In this document: positions 1 to 6,044 of the stretch, in pieces
Layout of the letters: the number at the start of each line of letters is the position of its first letter
How positions within the stretch are numbered: the first letter of the stretch is position 1
NCBI GenBank assembly: GCA_021774015.1
Contig: JAJFJO010000355.1
Location: 1 to 15,129 of the forward strand
Direction of reading: 5' to 3'
Length of the DNA stretch: 15,129 nt
Source of the DNA: Gammaproteobacteria bacterium
GTDB lineage: Bacteria; Pseudomonadota; Gammaproteobacteria; Coxiellales; Coxiellaceae
Translations under genes and position numbers: made by a program
Notes under the pieces: generated by a model
Told to the model about the DNA's origin: nothing
Databases searched by the model: none
What the model saw: only the letters and a program-made list of their open reading frames with translations

Positions 1-594
1 ATTTCGGATTAGTTCTCTAATTTGAACATGCACTGCCTGTGCTTGTTCCGGTGTTGCTGTTTTCCCTGTACCAATTGCCCATACTGGCTCATAAGCAATA
101 ACTACTTGCGATAACAAATCCTGAGTTATATTTTCCATCGCAGCTACTGCTAGTATCTGCTGCTCAATCACTTCAGTTGTTTTATCAGCAACATGCTGCT
201 CTTCAGTTTCTCCAACACATACTATCGGCGTCAAACCCACTTCGAGTACCGCCATACATTTTTTAGCGACAAGGTCATCACTTTCACCCAACAAATGTCG
301 ACGCTCTGAGTGACCCACCAAAACATAGCGACATTGCAAGTCTTGCAACATTGCTGGAGATACTTCGCCGGTATATGCACCTTTTTCAGCACAATACACA
401 TTTTGTGCACCCCATGAAATCGCACTTCCACCCAGCAATTGTTCCGCCAATGCTATATAGATAAACGGCGGAAAAATAGCTATGTCCGATATATCTGCTG
501 TTAAATGAGCATCACGCAATTCGCCTAGCAAATGCGTGACACTATTGCTCAGCCCATTCATCTTCCAATTGCCAGCAACCAGTGGTTTACGCAT
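1..594 (-). CDS. tpiA: Triosephosphate isomerase, 3' end cut by window edge
   Basis: Interconverts dihydroxyacetone phosphate and glyceraldehyde 3-phosphate in cytosolic glycolysis and gluconeogenesis. The reading frame is open for 198 codons from an ATG at 594 and runs off the left edge; the family is usually about 250 residues, so roughly 50 are missing. The start MRKPLVAGNWKMNG holds the catalytic Lys (NWKMN). The catalytic His lies in VGHSERR and the catalytic Glu in AYEPVWAIGTGKT, the family signature. AAGGA lies 6 nt before the ATG, which supports this start. It lies on the same strand as, and downstream of, the two small RNAs, separated from the nearer one by a hairpin terminator near 723-745. 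A possible promoter in the 125-bp leader has a -10-like TAAAAT, but I would not insist on it. Identity is essentially certain. Confidence 0.97.
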   Translation of the reverse strand, partial: MRKPLVAGNWKMNGLSNSVTHLLGELRDAHLTADISDIAIFPPFIYIALAEQLLGGSAISWGAQNVYCAEKGAYTGEVSPAMLQDLQCRYVLVGHSERRHLLGESDDLVAKKCMAVLEVGLTPIVCVGETEEQHVADKTTEVIEQQILAVAAMENITQDLLSQVVIAYEPVWAIGTGKTATPEQAQAVHVQIRELIRN

Positions 595-720
595 ACAGTG
601 TCCTTTGCTTTAGGGTATTTTATTTTAGCGGCAATTCTAGCTAACCTAAGTACTTCTGTACAGTGGATTTTTACAAACTGAGGAGAGTTCTGATATTAAA
701 ATGGTGGACTAGTCCTAATG

Positions 721-951
721 AGAAAGGCTGAAGAAAGCAGCCTTTTCAAAAAGCATCCGGTCTGTATGGGCTTCCCTGCCCATTATTAGCATCCGTGCTA
801 AGTCACAGACCTTAAATATCTATAGCGTTAAGTTCTAAAGCTAAAGATAAATGTGGGTTAGACTCCTAGGGGGTATTTCCTATACCAACCCGTAAGTTCT
901 CAACATCCATGCGAGCACTGCTCGCCCAACACACACCCCTACACAAGGGAC
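721..951 (-). ncRNA. CsrB/RsmY/RsmZ-like CsrA-sequestering small RNA, copy A
   Basis: Predicted RNA of about 230 nt. Read on the minus strand it carries six GGA triplets (plus-strand TCC at 906, 878, 864, 792, 773 and 756). Three sit in clear hairpin loops: GGTAT-AGGAA-ATACC, TTAGCA-CGGA-TGCTAA and ATGGGC-AGGGAA-GCCCAT. The last two hairpins are enclosed by the long-range stem GGTCTGT/ACAGACC. A GCGAGC-AGT-GCTCGC hairpin lies near the 5' end. GGA in stem-loops is the binding target of CsrA/RsmA, and arrays of such loops define the CsrB/RsmZ class. A diverged second copy with compensating stem changes lies at 1311-1582. No open frame with a plausible start and Shine-Dalgarno explains the region. 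The 5' end is inferred from the promoter at 956-983 and the 3' end from the hairpin at 723-745. The class assignment is inference from structure and could not be searched. Confidence 0.68.
723..745 (-). terminator. Hairpin terminator of small RNA A
   Basis: Perfect 8-bp stem AAAGGCTG/CAGCCTTT with a 7-nt loop. On the minus strand the tail is only TTTCTCATT, so the U tract is weak. The plus strand has a similar TTTTC tail, so the hairpin could work in both directions. It separates small RNA A from the tpiA leader. Confidence 0.5.
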
Positions 952-955
952 GATT

Positions 956-983
956 ATGTTAACAAAAAAGTTTGCCAGTACAA
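956..983 (-). promoter_or_regulatory. Sigma70-like promoter of small RNA A
   Basis: On the minus strand there is a -35 TTGTAC (983-978), a 16-bp spacer and a -10 TAACAT (961-956). The small-RNA B promoter has the same layout (TTGTTC, 16 bp, TAACAT), with AGG before the -35 and T-rich spacers in both. Conservation between the two copies, more than match to consensus, supports it. The predicted start is near 951. Confidence 0.5.
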
Positions 984-1310
984 CCTATTTCAATCACTTA
1001 CAAGACCATTTACCGGCAACTTTTGCCATATACCGCGAGGCTTGTAATTTAAAAACAAATAGTTACATAAGCTTTTAGATAATTTTGATGAGGTATAAAA
1101 TAAGCATATATCCTACGTCATGAGTAGTCAATATCCTACAACTTTAATAGCCATATTGCCTCTGACAGAGTGGACATTTTACCCATACGACAGTAGACAT
1201 TCCACTTAGACTGTAAAGGTTGCTCACTCATATTTAAGTTACATAATAAAAAAATCAAACACCGAGCTGCCCTTTTTCACCCCTCCCAGTAATAAACTCT
1301 GAGGGAGCAA
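984..1310. other. Intergenic, no gene; upstream region of small RNA A and possible IS-end remnant
   Basis: No convincing gene. The part next to 984 shares short blocks with the region upstream of small RNA B: TGGCAAA about 45 nt before the -35, and TTGTTTTTA further up. These may be activator contacts. On the plus strand at about 1169-1212 two related blocks occur, AGTGGACATTTTACCC and AGTAGACATTCCACTT. They resemble the repeated terminal motifs of some insertion sequences, but there is no transposase beside them. The 1250-1310 end is C- and A-rich and lies just past the terminator of small RNA B. Confidence 0.4.
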
Positions 1311-1582
1311 ACAAAAAAGGCCACTATGTTAAGCGGCCCTTTCAATTGAAGTCTGTACTTATAGTTTAGTTTTTGGTCTGTTTTGGGCTTCCTTGCCCAA
1401 TGTTCTAGCATCCTTGCTAAGTCACAGACCTTAGACTACCTACACCTAGAGCCCTAACACCAAGGGCTAAAGGTAATGTAAGCTAGGTTCCTAGATGACA
1501 CATTCCTTGTGCCAACCTGCGAAAGTTCTCAACATCCATGTGAGTCCTATTTGCCCAACGCTACATTCCCATAAGAGGGACT
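1311..1582 (-). ncRNA. CsrB/RsmY/RsmZ-like CsrA-sequestering small RNA, copy B
   Basis: Predicted RNA of about 270 nt with seven GGA motifs on the minus strand (plus-strand TCC at 1567, 1545, 1535, 1504, 1489, 1411 and 1390). Clear GGA hairpins are CACA-AGGAA-TGTG, CTAGG-AA-CCTAG, TAGCA-AGGA-TGCTA and TTGGGC-AAGGAA-GCCCAA. Unpaired ACATGGATGT and ATAGGACT are close to the CsrA consensus. As in copy A, GGTCTGT/ACAGACC closes the last two hairpins. Differences between the copies preserve pairing: ATGGGC/GCCCAT against TTGGGC/GCCCAA, GGTAT/ATACC against CACA/TGTG, and GGGTT/AACCC against AGGTT/AACCT on the plus strand. The strand is set by the terminator with six U at 1313-1339 and by the promoter at 1587-1614. 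In Legionella and Pseudomonas such RNAs are switched on by LetA/GacA and titrate CsrA/RsmA; that role here is inferred. Confidence 0.73.
1313..1339 (-). terminator. Intrinsic terminator of small RNA B
   Basis: The minus strand reads GGCCGC, an 8-nt loop, then GTGGCC (one G-U pair), followed directly by TTTTTT. It is a strong, one-directional intrinsic terminator and the best evidence for the transcribed strand of the small RNA. Confidence 0.75.
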
Positions 1583-1586
1583 AACA

Positions 1587-1614
1587 ATGTTAGCAAAAGT
1601 CTTCGCATGAACAA
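1587..1614 (-). promoter_or_regulatory. Sigma70-like promoter of small RNA B
   Basis: Minus strand: -35 TTGTTC (1614-1609), 16-bp spacer, -10 TAACAT (1592-1587), predicted start near 1582. It is the same architecture as the promoter of copy A. About 90 nt upstream of the start the minus strand reads TGAGAAAATTTACC, which loosely resembles a LetA-type box, but the match is too poor to call. Confidence 0.52.
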
Positions 1615-2032
1615 CCTTCATTTACTCTTAAATTAGGCTTTTATTCGGTAGGATTTGCCACAACACTGGTAAATTTTCTCATAAAAACAACATGTTATGC
1701 AATATTTAAACAGTTTTACTGGATTAATAAATAGTCAATTTCGCCAGCAAGGTGCGGCAAATTTCGCACAAAAATATGGGCGGTTCTATTAATTTCATCA
1801 GAACTGTCATTAAGAATTTTTTTGCTGGGTCTTTCTTCTCGATTAGACGTAAAATATTAGCACAGCGAACAGAATTTAAAAGCTTTTTTTTGTATTTTTG
1901 TTAAATAAGTCTCTTTTAGGTTGTTTTTTTTACATCTAAAGGATAAATAATGTTCAATTAGCAAAAGAATGTACAATAGTATAACTTTTAAACAATGCCG
2001 ATGCTGGGCTCACTGACGCCCAGGCACCTGCT
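1615..2032. other. Intergenic, no gene seen; AT-rich with homopolymer T runs
   Basis: Lies between the 3' end of ppiD and the promoter of small RNA B. Several runs of 7-8 T occur on the plus strand (about 1819, 1883 and 1924). A 42-codon plus-strand frame at 1776-1904 has no ribosome binding site and is very Phe-rich, so I do not call it. The region probably holds the activator region of small RNA B. Confidence 0.4.
2004..2023 (-). terminator. GC-rich hairpin just past ppiD stop
   Basis: CTGGGC, an 8-nt loop, then GCCCAG, starting 10 nt after the ppiD stop. No U tract follows at once; GTTTAAAA comes about 15 nt later. It may stabilise the mRNA 3' end rather than act as a full intrinsic terminator. 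Confidence 0.35.
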
Positions 2033-3919
2033 CTATTTCTTATATATTTTCACTTTCGCATTAGCAACAACACTCTTCACGTACAAGCGGTAATCAATCT
2101 GCCCGTTATAGGCCGCTATACCCTGCTTCATAGCATTTTTCTGCTTAATGCCTGCTTTGGCATAACCCGGTAGCTTTGAAGCCAGCAATTTAATCACAGC
2201 ATAGTTACCACCCTTGAGCAGCACGCTGGTGGCAGCCACTTTTTTACCCGGCTGTTTCACCAAATTAAATGTAGCCTGTAAAATAGCGGGGGATATGTTT
2301 TTACTACTCCGTGACAAGTCTTGTTTCTCCACCCATCGCAATTTAAACTGTTTTGCCAGTTTGCTGGGGGTTGCGCCATTGACCAACGCATTTTGGACAT
2401 TAAACGCAATCAGACCTGCCTGCCGTTGGGCTTGCTCCTTTACCAACTGCGATTTGATCCGGGCTTGCACCAGCTTAAATTCACGCTGCTTGCTCGGTAT
2501 TTTCTTGCTGACTCGCAATACCAACACAGAACCATTTTTCAGCTCAATCGGGTTGCTGTTATCACCATTTTTAAAGACATCTTCACTAAATACGACCGCA
2601 AGTACTTTTGGGTTTTTAAATAATCCATTTTTAGCCCCTCGGCGAGTAATTAAAGGGGACACTTCTACCTTTTGATTAAGCGCCTTCGCAGCAACGGATA
2701 ACGTATTAGGGTTCGTATAAGTAAGGTTATTAAGCTCTTCACTTAGTTTAGAAAATATCTGTTGTGCTTGCTGATGCGCCAACATTTTTTTAATATTCGC
2801 TTGCACACTGGCAAAACTACGCAGCTTAGCCGGCTGTACTTGCAGTACTTTAATCAGCACATAACCTTGCGGCGTTTGTATCAGCTGGGACACCCCACCC
2901 GCTTTAAGTTGATTGAGTGATTGCAACAATAAACCAGACACCTGATCAACACTAACCCATTTTTTTGTTGCAGACGTGTTGGCCTTGCCTTTGACTAAGG
3001 CGCTCAAACTCTTGCCAGCCTGAGCTTTTTTTGCAACCCTTTGCAGGTTTTGTTTAATCAATAGTTTCTGATTTTGAGCAGTTGTCGCTGACAACTTCGC
3101 CACGATCTCTTCAATCTGCCAACGCTTGGGGACCGTATAGTTTGTTTGATTCGCTACGTAATACTGCTTAACTTGTTTATCCGTTATTTTGATTGTATTA
3201 ACAATTTTTTGCGGTGAAAGCATTAAGTAGCTCACTTGCACTTTTGCCGGAATCTTAAAAGCATCGCTGTGCTGTTGATAAAACGTTTTCACCTGAGCAT
3301 CAGTCACCTCCATCTGACGATTAAATTTTGAGGTATCAATTATAAAATAACCAATACTCCGCTTTTGGTGAATTAACCTATAAGATTGCTGCAACTCATT
3401 CGGCAATACAAAGTTAGTAGCCTGTATCCCTGAAGACACTTGATTGGTAAGCAAGGAATCTTGTAAGTTGCTAAAAAATTGTTGCATTGTCATCTGGTTT
3501 GCATATAGCAATTGCTGTAAGCGCTGCTCTGAAAAACGACCCTTAACTTGCAATATAGGCATAGCGACAACAAGTTGCTGAGCTTGCGCCAAGCTTACTC
3601 TAAAACCATCATTCCCAGCAGTTTGCAGTAATGCGGCGTTAGTAATCATCGTTTGCAACGCCATCTGCTTAAATTGTTGCTGCTGTGCTGAGCTTAATGT
3701 CGAAACATTGATTTTTTGGCTGCGCTGCAACCTTTGGAAAAATTGATTGAAATCTTTCCGTGTGATTTTTTGACCATCTACCTTGGCAATCGGCGCCTGA
3801 GAACTCCTCATTTGTTCAAAGTAATATTGCACCCCCCAAAAGACAAAGGCGATACCAATAACAGCGATAAGCACACCTGCTACCCATCCTTGGATGTGTT
3901 CTCTAATACGTTGCAGCAT
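2033..3919 (-). CDS. ppiD: PpiD-type periplasmic chaperone / peptidyl-prolyl isomerase
   Basis: Inner-membrane-anchored periplasmic folding factor that meets proteins leaving the Sec translocon. It has 628 residues, the usual PpiD size. Residues 1-36 form a short cytoplasmic segment (MLQRIREHIQGW) and one membrane helix (VAGVLIAVIGIAFVFWGV). A SurA/PpiD-type N-terminal chaperone region with many Gln and Leu follows. A parvulin-like region with a recognisable SQLIQTPQGYVLIKV segment follows at roughly residues 220-380, and a second degenerate parvulin-like stretch near 440-510. The start at 3919 is preferred because AGGTGG lies 8 nt before that ATG; an upstream in-frame GTG at 3931 has no such site. 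The gene follows hupB and two tRNAs on the same strand, as I recall for other gammaproteobacteria. Whether it retains isomerase activity cannot be judged; many PpiD parvulin domains are inactive. Confidence 0.92.
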   Translation of the reverse strand: MLQRIREHIQGWVAGVLIAVIGIAFVFWGVQYYFEQMRSSQAPIAKVDGQKITRKDFNQFFQRLQRSQKINVSTLSSAQQQQFKQMALQTMITNAALLQTAGNDGFRVSLAQAQQLVVAMPILQVKGRFSEQRLQQLLYANQMTMQQFFSNLQDSLLTNQVSSGIQATNFVLPNELQQSYRLIHQKRSIGYFIIDTSKFNRQMEVTDAQVKTFYQQHSDAFKIPAKVQVSYLMLSPQKIVNTIKITDKQVKQYYVANQTNYTVPKRWQIEEIVAKLSATTAQNQKLLIKQNLQRVAKKAQAGKSLSALVKGKANTSATKKWVSVDQVSGLLLQSLNQLKAGGVSQLIQTPQGYVLIKVLQVQPAKLRSFASVQANIKKMLAHQQAQQIFSKLSEELNNLTYTNPNTLSVAAKALNQKVEVSPLITRRGAKNGLFKNPKVLAVVFSEDVFKNGDNSNPIELKNGSVLVLRVSKKIPSKQREFKLVQARIKSQLVKEQAQRQAGLIAFNVQNALVNGATPSKLAKQFKLRWVEKQDLSRSSKNISPAILQATFNLVKQPGKKVAATSVLLKGGNYAVIKLLASKLPGYAKAGIKQKNAMKQGIAAYNGQIDYRLYVKSVVANAKVKIYKK

Positions 3920-4011
3920 AACAAAATCCACCTACATGTGTTGCACCTTAGCCAGCAATCGCAGTCTCTTGCAAAAGTGTAGTGGCTGGACAAAGGTAAT
4001 GTTTGGAAAGT

Positions 4012-4088
4012 TGGCGGAGTGGACGGGATTCGAACCCGCGACCCCCGGCGTGACAGGCCGGTATTCTAACCAACTGAACTACCACTCC
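4012..4088 (-). tRNA. tRNA-Asp (GTC)
   Basis: 77-nt cloverleaf with encoded CCA. The acceptor is GGAGTGG/CCACTCC, the D arm has AGTTCAGTTGG, the anticodon loop CTGTCAC carries GTC, and the T arm has GGTTCGAATCC. It closely matches the gammaproteobacterial tRNA-Asp. It sits 5 bp after tRNA-Val and is probably co-transcribed with it, upstream of ppiD. Confidence 0.97.
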
Positions 4089-4093
4089 ATTAA

Positions 4094-4169
4094 TGGTGGG
4101 TGCTGGAGGGCTCGAACCTCCGACCCTCGCCTTGTAAGGGCGATGCTCTCCCAACTGAGCTAAGCACCC
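4094..4169 (-). tRNA. tRNA-Val (TAC)
   Basis: 76-nt cloverleaf with encoded CCA. The acceptor is GGGTGCT/AGCACCC, the D arm has AGCTCAGTTGGGAGAGC, the anticodon loop CTTACAA carries TAC, and the T arm has GGTTCGAGCCC. It closely matches gammaproteobacterial tRNA-Val1. It is the first of two tandem tRNAs between hupB and ppiD. Confidence 0.97.
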
Positions 4170-4207
4170 GATCAAACCTCTGCCTAAACAGAACTCTAAC
4201 AGGTAAT

Positions 4208-4240
4208 CCTTGTTAAACAGCTAAAAGCTGTCCTCCAAGG
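4208..4240. other. Stem-loop between hupB and the tRNA pair
   Basis: Nested inverted repeat CCTTG..ACAGCT-AAA-AGCTGT..CAAGG. On the minus strand it lies upstream of tRNA-Val and is followed by TTTAAC. It could be a second hupB terminator or a processing element of the tRNA precursor. No further evidence. Confidence 0.3.
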
Positions 4241-4309
4241 GCTGAACAAGATAAACCATCTATTAGGATTAATCAACAATTAAAACTTCATATTTTCAGA
4301 GGTGCTTCA

Positions 4310-4343
4310 AACAAAAACAAAAGGAAGCGCGAAGCCCCCTTTT
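4310..4343 (-). terminator. Intrinsic terminator of hupB
   Basis: The minus strand reads AAAAGGGGGC, a TTCGC loop, then GCTTCCTTTT (two G-U pairs), followed by GTTTTTGT. A smaller hairpin, ACCCC-TTTT(A)-GGGGT, at 4357-4371 lies between it and the hupB stop. Strong and correctly oriented. Confidence 0.75.
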
Positions 4344-4377
4344 GAATTCATAAACAACCCCTAAAAGGGGTCGCTAC

Positions 4378-4653
4378 TTACTTATTAACGGCTTCTTTAA
4401 ATTTCTTGCCTGCTTTAAATTTAGGCACGGTCATTGCAGGAATCTGAAGCTCAGCACCCGTCTGTGGGTTGCGGCCTGTACGAGCATTACGTTCGCTAGA
4501 TTCAATAACAACAAAGCCAGGAATAGTCACTTTTCCGCCACCAGCAACCGTATCAATTGTGGAGTCAATAAAAGCATTCAATGCATTTTCAGCTTCTGCT
4601 TTCGAAATATCTGCACTATTAGCCATAGCATCAATCAAATCTTGTTTATTCAT
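4378..4653 (-). CDS. hupB: DNA-binding protein HU
   Basis: Small nucleoid-associated protein that binds DNA as a dimer without strict sequence preference and bends it. The 91 residues are the typical length. It starts MNKQDLIDAMANSADISKAE (the helical dimerisation half). It then has the conserved GFG-like segment (IPGFVVIE) and the beta-arm with RNPQTG, whose Pro inserts into the minor groove, ending KAGKKFKEAVNK. AGAGG stands 7 nt before the ATG. It is monocistronic by context, with its own terminator at 4310-4343 and a possible promoter at 4699-4727. In many relatives lon lies upstream of hupB; here the upstream neighbour is a divergent acyltransferase, so that link is broken. HupB rather than HupA is chosen from the ppiD context. 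Confidence 0.95.
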   Translation of the reverse strand: MNKQDLIDAMANSADISKAEAENALNAFIDSTIDTVAGGGKVTIPGFVVIESSERNARTGRNPQTGAELQIPAMTVPKFKAGKKFKEAVNK

Positions 4654-4698
4654 AGGTCGCCTCTTTCCGTTCTTTAAAAATAAAAGTAATATGGCAAA

Positions 4699-4727
4699 AT
4701 TGTATACAAACCGTACTCAACTCAACA
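4699..4727 (-). promoter_or_regulatory. Possible hupB promoter
   Basis: On the minus strand, TGTTGA (4727-4722), a 17-bp spacer, then TACAAT (4704-4699), giving a leader of about 45 nt. The -10 is good and the -35 poor. Confidence 0.35.
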
Positions 4728-4931
4728 CCATCCATGTCTAAAGCCAAAGTTATACCAACTGGTGATTAGAGCTGTCAAGCAGAAAGGCGCCTCTCTCACC
4801 ATTAATCAGCACTTGCTTACGTAATATACCGCCTGCACAGCCGCTACTATACAAACACAAACTTGTTGGGCCTATTCGCTTACGTTACAATGCCGTCACA
4901 AATAAGCATTGCTGCGTATAGGGAGATTCAC

Positions 4932-6044
4932 TTGAGGCTAAATTCTTTACAAGTCTGTCGCGGCATAGCGGCCTCATTAGTCGTATTGCTTCACTATACA
5001 CTGATCGCCAACGAGCACCTCGGCGCTAAACCACTTGCTGGTTTCTTCTATTTTGGCTGGGCGGGTGTTGATTTTTTCTTTGTCTTAAGTGGCTTCATCA
5101 TTGCTTATATCAATAAAAAACATATTGGCAACATCGCACAATTAAAACCGTACTTAGTAAAAAGGGTGATTAGAATCTACCCTATCTACTGGCCTATCTT
5201 AATAGCAATGACCACATTGCTACTTATTTTTGGCCGAAGCAAAACCTCCATCATTGCCCCTATCGACTTACATTACTTTATTGCTAGCTTTTTCCTGGCC
5301 AGCTATAAAAGCAGGCCCATTTTGCCCGTAGCATGGACATTGGTTTTTGAGGTGTTCTTTTATGCCATGTATTCTGTGATGTTTATTAACAAAAAACTGG
5401 GGGAATACCTATTTGTCACATGGGCTGGTGTTATTTTGCTTAACTTAATTATTGTAAAAATACCCACTCACAACAGCTTTATCCTTTTTGTATTAAGTTT
5501 TCACAATTTAGAATTCTTACTCGGATGCGCTGCAGCATGGGTGTTTTGCGAGCATCGCGACGTCATAAAAAAACCCGTGACATTAATAATAACGGGGGCC
5601 GCCCTATTTCTCTACGCTGGCGTATGCTCAACTTATCCCAACGTGACTGGTTTTGTTTTATCGCCTAATATCATTCAATGCGCAATGCCACTAGCCTCCT
5701 TTATGATTATCTTAGGCCTAGCAAAACGAGAATCTATTGCACCTATACCCATTGCTAAACTCCCGTTATTAATAGGCGAATCCTCTTACAATCTCTACCT
5801 TATCCACCCTCTAGTGCTTGCGACATTTGTTCGTTCGGTGACGCTATTCATTCCCCACAAATACTTAACGCTATATCCTGTAGGTTTGGTAGATCTCACT
5901 TTAGTGATTGCTTATACCTTGGCTGTGACCGCCGGAATATTATATTACTGCTATTATGATATTCCTGTACGTGGTTACTTACGAAAGAGGCTCCTTCGCC
6001 AAGATACACATGCAGAACCCGCAAACACACTGGCTAAAGCATGA
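4932..6044 (+). CDS. Acyltransferase-3 family membrane O-acyltransferase (OafA/YrhL-like)
   Basis: Integral inner-membrane enzyme of the acyltransferase-3 family, which moves acyl groups (often acetyl) onto sugars of lipopolysaccharide, capsule or other glycans. The N-terminus has the family hallmarks: LNSLQVCRGIAA with Arg10, VLLHY with the catalytic His21, and GVDFFFVLSGF (about residues 45-55). KRVIRIYPIYW comes next and SYNLYLIHPLV near the end, with about ten hydrophobic helices between. I choose the TTG at 4932 because GGGAG lies 6 nt before it and family members begin just before this RGIAA motif. Upstream in-frame starts at 4863 (TTG) and 4890 (ATG) lack a ribosome binding site. The stop overlaps the next gene's start (ATGA), implying translational coupling. 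The substrate cannot be told from sequence. Confidence 0.9.
   Translation: MRLNSLQVCRGIAASLVVLLHYTLIANEHLGAKPLAGFFYFGWAGVDFFFVLSGFIIAYINKKHIGNIAQLKPYLVKRVIRIYPIYWPILIAMTTLLLIFGRSKTSIIAPIDLHYFIASFFLASYKSRPILPVAWTLVFEVFFYAMYSVMFINKKLGEYLFVTWAGVILLNLIIVKIPTHNSFILFVLSFHNLEFLLGCAAAWVFCEHRDVIKKPVTLIITGAALFLYAGVCSTYPNVTGFVLSPNIIQCAMPLASFMIILGLAKRESIAPIPIAKLPLLIGESSYNLYLIHPLVLATFVRSVTLFIPHKYLTLYPVGLVDLTLVIAYTLAVTAGILYYCYYDIPVRGYLRKRLLRQDTHAEPANTLAKA

Noticed and set aside
956..1078. 40-codon plus-strand frame (MLTKKFASTTYF...)
   Set aside because: No Shine-Dalgarno; overlies the minus-strand promoter and upstream region of small RNA A; no counterpart in the other copy.
740..1600. The two repeats as plus-strand riboswitch-like leaders, each ending near an ATG (956 and 1587)
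   Set aside because: The plus-strand ATG frames encode only 40 and 7 codons with no ribosome binding site. The ATG trinucleotides are the complement of the minus-strand -10 TAACAT, and the U6 terminator and GGA loops point to the minus strand.
1776..1904. 42-codon Phe-rich plus-strand frame
   Set aside because: No ribosome binding site, AT-rich homopolymers explain the composition.
2214..2675. 153-codon plus-strand frame inside ppiD
   Set aside because: Antisense shadow of ppiD, with Cys/Phe/Leu-rich composition and no family resemblance.
3894..4175. Frames on both strands covering the tRNA pair
   Set aside because: They only translate tRNA-Asp and tRNA-Val genes; sequences such as GWARTSDPRL-type and GGSSPP-type are well-known tRNA translation artefacts.
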